Positions 1 through 7,926 of a DNA stretch of 19,085 nucleotides are shown in pieces (the first letter of the stretch is position 1; the number at the start of each line of letters is the position of its first letter). The stretch comes from Methanosarcinales archaeon (GTDB taxonomy: Archaea > Halobacteriota > Methanosarcinia > Methanosarcinales > Methanocomedenaceae). The notes under the pieces are model-generated. The model was not told the DNA's origin. It was given only the letters and a program-made list of their open reading frames with translations, and made no database searches. The stretch lies in assembly GCA_030638625.1 (NCBI GenBank), contig DAOWEE010000092.1, forward strand, positions 1 to 19,085, written 5' to 3'. The position numbers and the translations under genes were made by a program.

Positions 1-96
1 AATAAACATCATCGTCTCAGTCCTGCGTATCAGGAAATATCACAACCCCACTAAAATCTTTTATTGTAACATGTGCATAACATGTCAATTAAGTAA
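1..96. promoter_or_regulatory. Upstream region of the DUF460 gene with paired ACATGT sites
   Basis: No gene is seen in these bases. A weak TATA-like CTTTTATTG lies at 58-66. Two identical self-complementary hexamers ACATGT follow at 69-74 and 80-85, an 11-base period (one helical turn) just before the start codon. They could be an operator or chance; nothing else supports them. Confidence 0.3.
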
Positions 97-2070
97 ATGC
101 CTTCAGACAAAGTCATATTCGGGATAGATATTGCAAAAGGCTCACCGGGTGCAAAGCAGCATCCCAGGTATGCGGTGGCAATACACACCGATTCTGGTGT
201 TGAACATCACAGGATGGTAAGCCTGCACAAGATTATAAGAATGGTCTGGCAGCAAAGACCGCATATACTGGCAGTGGATAACATCCACGAACTCACATCG
301 GGCAGGCGTGACCTCATAGCTTTAATGAGAAAACTCCCCCCTGGTACCAGGCTGGTACAGGTAACGGGAGGCGAACACCTCAAATCCCTCACAAGCCTGG
401 CCCACAACCACAACTTATCCTTTGACAGGTTGGACCCAAACCAGGAAGCCCAAACCTGTGCTATACTGGCGTCAATGGATGTGGGTGCTGAAGTGCTGTT
501 GTTTGAAGATAAGACTTTCATCAAAGTGAGCCGTGCCCGTTCACTGGGACGGGGCGGGTGGAGCCAGAACCGTTACCGGCGAAAAGTACACGGCCACGTG
601 CGCCAGAAGACCCGCGAAATAGAGGATACACTGCGCACCCTGAACATTGAGCAGGGACTGAATTATTCTTCCAGTATCGTCAAGGGTTTTGGGGGATATG
701 TGAGGGGTGAGTTCCTGGTGGACGCCCACCGCAGCCGCATCCCTGTAAAGCAGATAAAGTTGGGAGACGTGCAAGTCAGGGTGCAGGATGTGGAACGGGA
801 CGCAATACAGTTCCGCACCCTCAAAGAAAAGAAAAGAAAAACCCTCATCGTAGGTGTAGACCCGGGCACCACTATCGGACTTGGTATGCTCGACCTTGAA
901 GGCAACCTGGTCAAATCACATAGTGGCAGGGGTATGTCAGTCCCTGAAGTAGTTGAAATGATAGCCCGGTATGGCAAACCCATGATAATCGCAACTGATG
1001 TCAGACCCATACCCGGTACTGTTGAAAAGATACGCCGTTCATTCAATGCAATCCCAGGGGAACCCGACGAGTCCCTTTCCTCTGAATACAAGATTAATCT
1101 GGCAAGACCATACGGTTACAACAATGACCATGAACGAGACGCTATTGCTGCATCAGCCCATGTGTTCAGGCGGCACAAGAACAAATTTGAGGAGATTCGT
1201 AAAAGGATTCCATCAGGCATCGATGCTGATGAGGTCATAATTCGGGTCATGAAGGGTGACACCATAGACCGTGCCGTTGCCGGATTAACTGGTAGTAAAA
1301 TGGTTTCGAAGCCAGAAGTGGAACAATCCACTGATGAAGAGCCTGACAAGGTGGTCAGAGACTTGAGAAAGACCGTAAAACGTCAACATGGAACCATTAA
1401 CAGTCTCAGAACATATCTGGATGAACTAAAATCCGAGATCACCATAAAAAGGCACAGGATATCAGCCCTTGACAGAAAGATAAAAAAGTTAAAGTCAGGT
1501 GTCTATGCAACGCTGCGAAGGTCAAAAGAGATGCGCATCCGTGCTGAAAAGATACGCAATCAGGAACATGAACTGCAAAATAAGAATCAGCTAATAGGGG
1601 AACTCACCGAACAGGTGGAAGACCTCAAACGGCTGCGAAACCTGGAGATAAGCGGGCGCGCCATCCCTGTAAAAGTAGCAAGTGCATTCACAAAGGAAGC
1701 AATTGCGCATGTAAAAGAGCAGTACGGCATCAATGCAGGGGATGTACTGTTCTTTAAGGATGCCAGTGGTGGAGGTACTGCAACTGTGGATATGCTATCC
1801 CTGGCTGGTGTCAGGGCTGTAATATTCAGGGGCGATATAGCACATAACGCCCAGGAAGAGTTTCTGGAAAAAGACCTGCCATTCTTTGACATAAGGATAG
1901 TACCTGTTAATTACCTGGATGACATGGGCGTGGTAGACCCGGATGATTTCAATACTGCACTTGAGCGGTTCAAAGATGAATCAGAAGCAAGGAAACAAAA
2001 GGAAAAGGAAAAATTGCTGCGCAGCCTGGTCGATGAATATAAAAGTGAACGGCGACGGGGTATCGACTAA
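97..2070 (+). CDS. DUF460 (COG2433) RNase H-like putative nuclease
   Basis: A 657-residue protein of the archaeal DUF460/COG2433 family, which family analyses place in the RuvC/YqgF RNase H-like nuclease superfamily. Two RNase H-type strand-1 motifs are visible: IFGIDIAKG near residues 7-15 and VGVDPGTTIGLGML near residues 252-265. Each carries the acidic residue expected at the first catalytic position. An Arg/Lys-rich, proline-free heptad region at about residues 415-515 is predicted coiled coil. It is followed by a compact domain (about 520-620, with a GGGTATVD loop) and a charged helical tail. The length is about normal for the family. The start is the first ATG in frame. No Shine-Dalgarno is visible, which suits a short or absent leader behind the AT-rich stretch at 56-66. 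The biochemical role is not established; a part in DNA repair or RNA processing is inference. Family assignment is confident, function is not. Confidence 0.88.
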   Translation: MPSDKVIFGIDIAKGSPGAKQHPRYAVAIHTDSGVEHHRMVSLHKIIRMVWQQRPHILAVDNIHELTSGRRDLIALMRKLPPGTRLVQVTGGEHLKSLTSLAHNHNLSFDRLDPNQEAQTCAILASMDVGAEVLLFEDKTFIKVSRARSLGRGGWSQNRYRRKVHGHVRQKTREIEDTLRTLNIEQGLNYSSSIVKGFGGYVRGEFLVDAHRSRIPVKQIKLGDVQVRVQDVERDAIQFRTLKEKKRKTLIVGVDPGTTIGLGMLDLEGNLVKSHSGRGMSVPEVVEMIARYGKPMIIATDVRPIPGTVEKIRRSFNAIPGEPDESLSSEYKINLARPYGYNNDHERDAIAASAHVFRRHKNKFEEIRKRIPSGIDADEVIIRVMKGDTIDRAVAGLTGSKMVSKPEVEQSTDEEPDKVVRDLRKTVKRQHGTINSLRTYLDELKSEITIKRHRISALDRKIKKLKSGVYATLRRSKEMRIRAEKIRNQEHELQNKNQLIGELTEQVEDLKRLRNLEISGRAIPVKVASAFTKEAIAHVKEQYGINAGDVLFFKDASGGGTATVDMLSLAGVRAVIFRGDIAHNAQEEFLEKDLPFFDIRIVPVNYLDDMGVVDPDDFNTALERFKDESEARKQKEKEKLLRSLVDEYKSERRRGID

Positions 2071-2105
2071 ACATGAATCAATAATGCCACAAGTTATACA
2101 TTTGA

Positions 2106-2156
2106 TTCGTGTTGAAACGAACAATATATATAGTACATATTTCAAAATATATTGAA
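2106..2156 (+). promoter_or_regulatory. msvR promoter with two MsvR-box-like inverted repeats
   Basis: TTCGTGTTGAAACGAA at 2106-2121 is an inverted repeat (TTCGT, 6 bases, ACGAA). It matches the MsvR binding motif as I recall it (TTCGTA-N4-TACGAA) except for the innermost base of each arm. A TATA box (ATATATATA) sits at 2124-2132. A second repeat with the same spacing, TTCAA-N6-TTGAA, lies at 2141-2156, over the expected transcription start and the start codon. The centres are 35 bases apart. The arrangement suggests autoregulation, with one site upstream of TATA and one over the start site. The similarity to the published box is from memory. Confidence 0.6.
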
Positions 2157-2904
2157 GATGAGTTCAAGGAACAATCAAACAATTATTTTTTCCACCGAAG
2201 AGGGAATGGTGGCACTGGACAGTCCGGTTAAACTTAAGATACTCGAATTTATCGGCAGTCAGTCCCGGTCCTTTGACGAGATAGTATCTGACTGCCTGAA
2301 GGCTAAATCCACAATTTCTGTACATCTGAAAGACCTGATTGAACAAAACCTGATTCAGGAGCAGAGGGACAGCGATGATAAAAGGAAAAAGACATTTTCC
2401 CTGAACACCCAGTTTATCGCCTACTCCCAGGCACCAATCCAGAAGAATTATGACCTGGTACTTAACAAATTAATAACATCTGTGGACAACGAACTGGATT
2501 TTTTCAAAACAATGTGCCATACAGTAAGGTATGGACTGGAAGCATACGGTGTGAATCCAAGACCAGTCATGAAAATGATAGGTAATGATATAGGGAAAAA
2601 ACTGTCTGAGCTGTTCGTCTCTGACTCTTTGGATGACCTGCTTCCAGAGATGGCTGATTTCTGGAAATCACATAATCTCGGTATTGTTGAAGTCTCAGGA
2701 CATGACCCGTTGACTATATCAGTATACGAATGTTATGACTGCTCTGACATGCCTGATGTAGGTAGAACCCTCTGTGCACTGGATGAAGGACTGCTGGAAG
2801 GTATTTTTGATGTGGGTTTAAACTTAACCACCAGGGTAGAAGAGGTAGAATGCTTCGGTACCGGTTACGACCACTGCAAATTTATTATAGAAATAATTGA
2901 CTGA
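2152..2904 (+). CDS. msvR: MsvR-family redox-sensing transcriptional regulator (HTH + V4R)
   Basis: A 250-residue protein with an ArsR-like winged helix-turn-helix (about 20-85; TISVHLKDLIEQNLI reads as the recognition helix) followed by a V4R domain (about 120-250). The C-terminal half holds the cysteines expected for this family: C194 and C197 (YECYDC), C208, C234 and C242 (ECFGTGYDHC). C48 and C122 lie outside that cluster. MsvR proteins of methanogens bind DNA depending on the thiol state of V4R cysteines and control oxidative-stress genes and themselves. The start is uncertain: TTG at 2152 or, more likely, ATG at 2158, which puts the start a few bases from the expected transcription start, so the mRNA would be nearly leaderless. 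The 3' end is convergent with porB, 9 bases away, so the oxygen-sensitive por operon is a plausible but unproven interest of this regulator. Confidence 0.82.
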   Translation: MKMSSRNNQTIIFSTEEGMVALDSPVKLKILEFIGSQSRSFDEIVSDCLKAKSTISVHLKDLIEQNLIQEQRDSDDKRKKTFSLNTQFIAYSQAPIQKNYDLVLNKLITSVDNELDFFKTMCHTVRYGLEAYGVNPRPVMKMIGNDIGKKLSELFVSDSLDDLLPEMADFWKSHNLGIVEVSGHDPLTISVYECYDCSDMPDVGRTLCALDEGLLEGIFDVGLNLTTRVEEVECFGTGYDHCKFIIEIID

Positions 2905-2913
2905 AAAACAGTT

Positions 2914-3819
2914 TCAGACGTACCGCTGCCCATTATATTCTTTTAATTCAGCCCAATGCTCGTTGATGAGTACCTGAAGTCGGTCCACACCATCCTGTGG
3001 CAGTGCCCGGTAGCGTCCCTGTAGTTTTAAGAATTCATCAATTGGTTTGAGTTCACTAAAGTCCTTGTTCAGGGTCAGTATCCCGTTCTCAATTTCATAC
3101 ATAGGCCACATGCCGCAGCGCACGGCAAGTTTGGATATCCTGATCGTCAATCTGGGGTCGTAGTTCCACCCCGCAGTACATGCCCCAAGTAGTTCAATGT
3201 AGGAAAATCCATCCCTCTCTTTGGCCCGGCTCAATTTATTCAGGAAATCCACTGGATAGGCCAGGGATGCAGTGGCAGCATATACCCTGTGGGCACCCAT
3301 TATCTTGACCATATCCTTGTTAACAGCAGTAGTCCCTGTTGGATTGTTCTTTCCCCTGGGTGTGGTTTTGGTTTCACTGCCATAGGGTGTTGCCGTTGAC
3401 CACTGAAAACCCGTGTTGCCAAATGACTGGTTGTTGTAGCAGATGTAAATGATGCGCTCGTTCTTTGCTGCTACTGCGGACAGTGAGGCAAGACCAATGT
3501 CATAGGTGGCACCATCCCCGGCATAGACCACCACGTTCATATCCTTGTTCCCCAGCATATCCAGGCCATGCCTGGCCCCGGCAGCAGTTGATGACGCATT
3601 CTCAATTGCGTTGTGTATCCAACTGGCCTTTAGTGGTGTGTTGGGATACAGGGGCAGCAGGGTCATGCAACCAGAGGCGTTGACAATAATGGTTTCAGGC
3701 CCGAGTACTTTCAGTGCCAGTTTCAGCCCCATGGACGGCCCGCATCCTGCACAAGCCGATGAGCCGCCTGTGAAATAATCCTGCTCCGGCAGGTCCTTAA
3801 GTGTTTTAAACTGCTGCAT
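2914..3819 (-). CDS. porB: Pyruvate:ferredoxin oxidoreductase, beta subunit
   Basis: The TPP-binding catalytic subunit of a four-subunit 2-oxoacid:ferredoxin oxidoreductase, cytoplasmic and oxygen-sensitive, interconverting pyruvate + CoA and acetyl-CoA + CO2 with ferredoxin. Visible are the N-terminal CAGCG pair of cysteines, SGCMTL, and GACTAGW, which together supply the four ligands of the internal 4Fe-4S cluster. The TPP/Mg motif GDGATYDIG ends in YNNQSFGNTG, followed by the family's TGFQWSTATPYG. The start at ATG 3819 gives 301 residues beginning MQQFKTLKDLPEQ, in line with the short N-termini of other PorB proteins. A longer frame opening at TTG 3858 adds 13 residues, and an in-frame stop lies just upstream of it. 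It is the last gene of the porGDAB operon, 70 bases after porA. Pyruvate as substrate follows from operon structure and PorA motifs and is not proven here. Confidence 0.9.
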   Translation of the reverse strand: MQQFKTLKDLPEQDYFTGGSSACAGCGPSMGLKLALKVLGPETIIVNASGCMTLLPLYPNTPLKASWIHNAIENASSTAAGARHGLDMLGNKDMNVVVYAGDGATYDIGLASLSAVAAKNERIIYICYNNQSFGNTGFQWSTATPYGSETKTTPRGKNNPTGTTAVNKDMVKIMGAHRVYAATASLAYPVDFLNKLSRAKERDGFSYIELLGACTAGWNYDPRLTIRISKLAVRCGMWPMYEIENGILTLNKDFSELKPIDEFLKLQGRYRALPQDGVDRLQVLINEHWAELKEYNGQRYV

Positions 3820-3889
3820 CAGTCCACGTCCATATCGTTCGTATCCATTTTGTTCCAATCCATGTCATACCTACCCCAGTTCGTTCTTA

Positions 3890-5053
3890 TCATAGGTCGT
3901 TCCATTCCACTCTGGGTCGTCCGGTTTCAAGGTCATCGATGAGTTTTCGTGTAATCTCCTTGACCTTATGTTCGGTCTGAGGATTACCCCCCAGCCCAAC
4001 CACAAAACTGGATACCAGGGGCCGTCTGTCCAGATGATACAGCGTTTCAACTATTTCGGGGAACATGATACCGCCCCTGCCCGGTGCTAAGTTACGGTCT
4101 ATCACTGCCACAGCTTTTGCGCCTTTCAATGCCTCTGCTATGGCTTTGGCAGGCCATGGCCGTATAACCCTGAGCCTGAGCAGTCCGACCTTAATGCCTT
4201 CTTCCTCTCGCATCTCCATTATAGCAGCCTTAGCAGTGGTACTCATTGAACCCTGGGTCACAAGAACCAGTTCGGCATCATCAAGCATGAATTCGTCAAC
4301 CAGATGATACCTCCTGTCAAATATCCTGTCAAAATCATCCATGACCTCTTCCATTACTTCGAGGGCATTGCGGGCTGCCACATGGTTCTGAGCCCGGAAA
4401 ATTGTATATTCATCCAGCACCGGTGGACCCACAGTAACGGGCCTGCCCTTTGCAATGGTATGATCTGGATTGTATTCTGGCAGGAATTCTTCCACCATTT
4501 CAGGAGAAGGGATGGTGATGGGTTCGTCAGTGAATGAAAGTACATATCCGTCCATATTGACCATGGCCGGAAGCAATACTCGCGGGTCTTCTGCAATGCG
4601 GTATGCCTGAAGCATCATATCCAGCACTTCCTGGTTGTTCTCTGCATGAAACATTAGCCATCCGCTGTCCCTCTGGTCAAGGAAATCGTTGTGGTCTGAC
4701 CACAGGGTCACGGGCGCGGACAGTCCCCTGGATATGGTTGCCATAACAATGGGCAGGCGCATCCCGGCTGCAATGTACAATACTTCATGCATCAGTAGCA
4801 GCCCCTGGGATGAGGATGCAGTGAACACCCGGGCACCCACGGCAGCCGCACCCACGGCCGCGCTCATGACTGAATGTTCGGATTCCATCCTGTCAAAATA
4901 TGTACCTGGCAATTCCCCGTCCGCACTCCACCGGGCCAGGGTCTCGATACACTCGGTCTGGGGTGTGATAGGGAATGTAGGAATGTAATTGGGCCGGACA
5001 AGTCTTGCACCCCATGCCGCAGCTTCGTTACCGGTAACCAGTGTCTGTTTCAT
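3890..5053 (-). CDS. porA: Pyruvate:ferredoxin oxidoreductase, alpha subunit
   Basis: A 387-residue subunit that with PorB forms the substrate and TPP-binding core. The N-terminal pyrimidine-binding domain shows TGNEAAAWGA, the hallmark FPITPQTECIETL, the MESEHSVMSAAVGAAAVGAR glutamate region, and TASSSQGLLLMHE. Next come SRGLSAPVTLWSDHNDF and RDSGW, which are typical of pyruvate-type rather than branched-chain (VOR) enzymes. The C-terminal domain (about 255-375) has VLVTQGSMSTTAKAA and DRNLAPGRGG. Its ATG overlaps the stop of porD by four bases (ATGA), indicating translational coupling. The length is normal and no motif is missing. In methanogens and relatives this enzyme normally works in the biosynthetic direction, making pyruvate from acetyl-CoA. 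Confidence 0.92.
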   Translation of the reverse strand: MKQTLVTGNEAAAWGARLVRPNYIPTFPITPQTECIETLARWSADGELPGTYFDRMESEHSVMSAAVGAAAVGARVFTASSSQGLLLMHEVLYIAAGMRLPIVMATISRGLSAPVTLWSDHNDFLDQRDSGWLMFHAENNQEVLDMMLQAYRIAEDPRVLLPAMVNMDGYVLSFTDEPITIPSPEMVEEFLPEYNPDHTIAKGRPVTVGPPVLDEYTIFRAQNHVAARNALEVMEEVMDDFDRIFDRRYHLVDEFMLDDAELVLVTQGSMSTTAKAAIMEMREEEGIKVGLLRLRVIRPWPAKAIAEALKGAKAVAVIDRNLAPGRGGIMFPEIVETLYHLDRRPLVSSFVVGLGGNPQTEHKVKEITRKLIDDLETGRPRVEWNDL

Positions 5054-5334
5054 GTTGCCTCTTTCTCCTCTGTCATGGCATCAGTTGGGCACTCTTCCAC
5101 ACAAATCATGCAGCCCTTGCACGAGGTCAGGTTGATAGTGGGACCGTCCGGGGTCCAGTTGATGGCAGCATCAGGGCAGTAAGTGTAACATATTTTGCAT
5201 TTTGTGCATTTCTCACTGTGATGCACAGGTCGGACCAATCTCCATGAGCCCCTGTTAACTTTTGCTGCACTGCCTGGCTCTTTAATGATCGGGATGCCTT
5301 TAATTCCTTTATACGGCAGCTCCTCTTCCCTCAT
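5050..5334 (-). CDS. porD: Pyruvate:ferredoxin oxidoreductase, delta subunit (2[4Fe-4S] ferredoxin-like)
   Basis: A 94-residue electron-transfer subunit. Two classical ferredoxin motifs CxxCxxCxxxCP are present, CTKCKICYTYCP and CKGCMICVEECP, each able to hold a 4Fe-4S cluster and so to wire the PorAB active site to external ferredoxin. The N-terminal part (GSAAKVNRGSWRLVRPV) matches the usual PorD leader strand. It overlaps porG and porA by four bases on each side, so the three genes are translationally coupled. The length is standard. Confidence 0.93.
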   Translation of the reverse strand: MREEELPYKGIKGIPIIKEPGSAAKVNRGSWRLVRPVHHSEKCTKCKICYTYCPDAAINWTPDGPTINLTSCKGCMICVEECPTDAMTEEKEAT

Positions 5335-5867
5335 TCAGCCACCTCGTAGCATTTTTGAACTGCTGTCTTGTTGGCTTCTATCATCTTTTTGGGATAATGA
5401 GAAAGCTCTTCTTCTATGGCCCAATTCAGGGCATCAATTGAAATAATATTCGTGAACTTTGCCAATGCCCCCAGCATGGTGGTATTGAATATCGGTTTGC
5501 CGATGGTGTCAAGGGCAATACTTGTGGCATCCACGTGCTTTACCGTCGCAGGTGTGTCAAATATGGGGTCATGTTCCGAGTTCACCAGCAGTAATCCGTT
5601 CTCAGCCAACCCATCAGCCACATTGACCAGGTCCAGCAGCGTCCTGTCGAGAACCAGCACAACGTCCGGATCATCCACATACCCCCGCTCCAGTATTGGG
5701 GTATCACCTATCCTGACAAAACTCATTACAGGTGCACCTCGCCGTTCTGCACCGTACAGGGCAAAATCCTGGACTTGTTTACCCATCTTGAAAGCAGCCA
5801 ACCCTATCATCTTGGCAGCCTTTTTTGCTCCCTGGCCTCCCCTGCCGTGTATGCGAATTTTATACAT
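5331..5867 (-). CDS. porG: Pyruvate:ferredoxin oxidoreductase, gamma subunit
   Basis: The 178-residue gamma subunit, first gene of the por operon. The N-terminal IHGRGGQGAKKAAKMIG and DFALYGAERRGAPVMSFVRIG are family hallmarks, and DVVLVLDRTLL and NTTMLGALAKF follow in the expected order. The gene order gamma-delta-alpha-beta is the standard archaeal por arrangement. The ATG start is 29 bases downstream of the centre of a good TATA box on the minus strand, so the leader must be very short, and no Shine-Dalgarno is evident. In methanogen nomenclature this subunit is also called PorC. Confidence 0.92.
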   Translation of the reverse strand: MYKIRIHGRGGQGAKKAAKMIGLAAFKMGKQVQDFALYGAERRGAPVMSFVRIGDTPILERGYVDDPDVVLVLDRTLLDLVNVADGLAENGLLLVNSEHDPIFDTPATVKHVDATSIALDTIGKPIFNTTMLGALAKFTNIISIDALNWAIEEELSHYPKKMIEANKTAVQKCYEVAE

Positions 5868-5890
5868 TCAGTTAAGAATGGGAATTGTTA

Positions 5891-5952
5891 CATTATAAAA
5901 TTACCTGTACTGAAAAATAATACTCTCAATTGGTACCAAACAAGGTTACCAA
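5891..5952 (-). promoter_or_regulatory. por operon promoter with upstream palindromes
   Basis: Read on the minus strand, TTTTATAATG (complement of 5891-5900) is a TATA box about 25-30 bases before the porG ATG. Further upstream the perfect palindrome TTGGTACCAA (5930-5939) is followed four bases later by GGTTACCAA (5944-5952), a near copy. The pair sits 35-55 bases upstream of TATA, where an activator would bind. The protein that would bind there is unknown. Confidence 0.5.
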
Positions 5953-6002
5953 ATAAAGATAATGAGCAAAGTTAGTAAAAAAGAATCTAAATAACAAATT
6001 AC

Positions 6003-6039
6003 AAAAAAAAGGAATTGAACGTACCCAAAAGGGTACGTT
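6003..6039 (-). terminator. Thermosome transcription terminator (hairpin + T-run)
   Basis: AACGTACCC (6018-6026) and GGGTACGTT (6031-6039) form a perfect 9-bp stem with a 4-base loop. On the minus strand the stem is followed after 7 bases by eight T residues (complement of 6003-6010). It starts 18 bases past the thermosome stop codon. This insulates the downstream por operon on the same strand. Confidence 0.7.
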
Positions 6040-6056
6040 TCATAATATATTTGTTC

Positions 6057-7721
6057 TTACATCATTGGGGGCATTCCGCCCATTCCAGGTGGCATTCCGC
6101 CGCCGCCCATCATCTCGGGAGGCATATCGCCGGGACCGCCGCCTACGGATGCAATGACGTCATCGATTCTCAGAATCATGACTGCAGATTCGGTAGCGCT
6201 GTTAATTGCCTGGGTCTTTACTCTCAGGGGTTCAACAACACCGTTGGCCAGCATATCGATCACATCGCCTGTATAGACATCAAGGCCAGCGTTCTTATTG
6301 CCCTTCTCATGCTGGGACCTAAGTTCTACCAGCATATCGATGGGGTCCAGTCCTGCATTCTCTGCAAGGGTTCTTGGGATTACTTCAAGTGCGTCAGCGA
6401 ACTTGCTCACTGCAAGTTGTTCCCTTCCCTTTAATGTAGCTGCATATTCCCTGAGCCTCAATGAAAGTTCTATCTCAGGACTACCGCCACCGGCCACCAG
6501 ATTTCCGTCCTCGATAGTAACGCCGACTACGCGCAGTGCATCTTCCATGGCACGCTCAACACTGTCAACCACATGCTCGGTACCGCCGCGTATAATAATA
6601 CTAACTGCTTTCGGGTTCTTGCAGCCAGTGATATATATCATGTTGTCGCCGCCAATCTTCTTCTCTTCAGCCAGATTAGCATGTCCCAGGTCTGAATCGG
6701 AAATTTCATCCACATTGGTGACCACACTAGCACCGGATGCACGGGACAGTTTTTCCATGTCACTTTTCTTGACACGCCTGATTGCCATAATACCGGCTTT
6801 TGCCAGATAATGCTGCGCCATGTCGTCAATACCTTTCTGGCACACCACTACATTGGCACCGCTATTGATGATCTTGTCCACCATTTCCTTGAGCATTTTC
6901 TCTTCCTGGTCCAGGAACTGCTGCAGCTGGTCAGGGGACGTGATGCTAATCTCTGCATCAACTTCAGTCTTCTTGAACTCCACAGGTTCACTGATCAATG
7001 CAATCTTTGCATCCTTTACCTGTTTTGGCATGTTGGGATGGACACGCTCCTTGTCAATGACCATACCCTCAATAAGTTCGGATTCTTCAATGCTGGCACC
7101 GACCTTTTTCTCAATCTTGATATTATCGATATCAACTACTTTCTTACCGCCTTCTTCTTCAGCGACAGCCTTCACAGCAGTAACTATCAGCCTTGAAAGC
7201 ATGTCCTTGGAACTTTCGGCACCTTTGCCTGTTATTGCAGTGTTTGAGATTTTCAGCAATGTTTCATCGTCGTCCTCATCCACAGATACCACAATTGTCT
7301 TTAGTATCTCTGATGTTTTATCAGAAGCCATCCTGTAACCGCTGGCAATAATAGTAGAATGTACATCCTGTTCCAGCAATTCTTCAGATACCTTCAGCAA
7401 TTCTCCAGCCAGTACTGCTGCGGTTGTGGTACCATCGCCCACTTCGTCATCCTGGGTCTTGGCCACTTCCACAACCATCTTGGCTGCAGGATGCTCGATA
7501 TCCATTTCCCTGAGGATAGTAACACCATCATTAGTGATTACTACATCTCCCAGGCCGTCTACAAGCATCTTATCCATTCCTTTCGGTCCCAGTGTGGTTC
7601 TCACGGCATTAGCTACTGCTTTAGCTGCCATGATGTTGTTATTCTGGGCTTCTCTACCTTTGGAACGTTCAGTTCCTTCTCGCAATATGAATATTGGCTG
7701 TCCACCTAATTGTCCTGCCAT
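6057..7721 (-). CDS. ths: Thermosome subunit (group II chaperonin, Hsp60 family)
   Basis: A 554-residue subunit of the ATP-driven archaeal chaperonin that folds cytosolic proteins inside a double ring closed by a built-in lid. Nucleotide-binding motifs are intact: TTLGPKGMDKMLV, ITNDGVTILREM, GDGTTTAAVLAGELL, and the C-terminal equatorial VAGGGSPEIELSLRLR. The protein ends in the characteristic Gly/Met-rich tail (GGGGMPPGMGGMPPMM). The length is normal and no catalytic residue is missing. The ATG at 7721 is preceded by AGGAGG (complement of 7733-7738), a strong Shine-Dalgarno with an 11-base spacer, and this fixes the start. A TATA box TATTTATAG (complement of 7772-7780) lies about 50 bases upstream. 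Most methanosarcinal genomes carry several thermosome genes; which paralogue this is cannot be told from the window. Confidence 0.95.
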   Translation of the reverse strand: MAGQLGGQPIFILREGTERSKGREAQNNNIMAAKAVANAVRTTLGPKGMDKMLVDGLGDVVITNDGVTILREMDIEHPAAKMVVEVAKTQDDEVGDGTTTAAVLAGELLKVSEELLEQDVHSTIIASGYRMASDKTSEILKTIVVSVDEDDDETLLKISNTAITGKGAESSKDMLSRLIVTAVKAVAEEEGGKKVVDIDNIKIEKKVGASIEESELIEGMVIDKERVHPNMPKQVKDAKIALISEPVEFKKTEVDAEISITSPDQLQQFLDQEEKMLKEMVDKIINSGANVVVCQKGIDDMAQHYLAKAGIMAIRRVKKSDMEKLSRASGASVVTNVDEISDSDLGHANLAEEKKIGGDNMIYITGCKNPKAVSIIIRGGTEHVVDSVERAMEDALRVVGVTIEDGNLVAGGGSPEIELSLRLREYAATLKGREQLAVSKFADALEVIPRTLAENAGLDPIDMLVELRSQHEKGNKNAGLDVYTGDVIDMLANGVVEPLRVKTQAINSATESAVMILRIDDVIASVGGGPGDMPPEMMGGGGMPPGMGGMPPMM

Positions 7722-7732
7722 ATAATTGATAG

Positions 7733-7790
7733 CCTCCTATTAAATTTCGGTGCTATTGAGTGTTTGTAGTTCTATAAATATCTTTTGTTC
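7733..7790 (-). promoter_or_regulatory. Thermosome promoter and ribosome binding site
   Basis: On the minus strand a purine-rich BRE-like AAAAGA precedes TATTTATAG (complement of 7772-7780), and AGGAGG (complement of 7733-7738) precedes the ATG by 11 bases. A transcription start about 25 bases past TATA would give a leader of roughly 30 bases. I saw no clear heat-shock operator. Confidence 0.5.
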
Positions 7791-7926
7791 AAAAAAGTAT
7801 TTCAGCGAGCCGCAATGATGTATTTTAACAAAAGATATATAACAGAATATACATTAAATTGTATGGTAGGCAAATTGTAATTTCTATATTACCAACATTT
7901 TTAGATATTAATATTGAGGGATCTTT

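Noticed and set aside
2914..5867. 2-oxoisovalerate (VOR) or 2-oxoglutarate (KOR) oxidoreductase
   Set aside because: The gamma-delta-alpha-beta order and the PorA segments PITPQTECIETL and GLSAPVTLWSDHNDF fit the pyruvate enzyme better. Substrate remains unproven.
6298..7725. Long plus-strand open frames opposite the thermosome gene
   Set aside because: The thermosome on the minus strand is certain. The opposing frames have no family similarity and no ribosome binding site.
7791..7926. A small RNA or riboswitch in the divergent thermosome / membrane-protein gap
   Set aside because: Only AT-rich promoter-like sequence is visible. I found no stable stem-loop set or known aptamer core.
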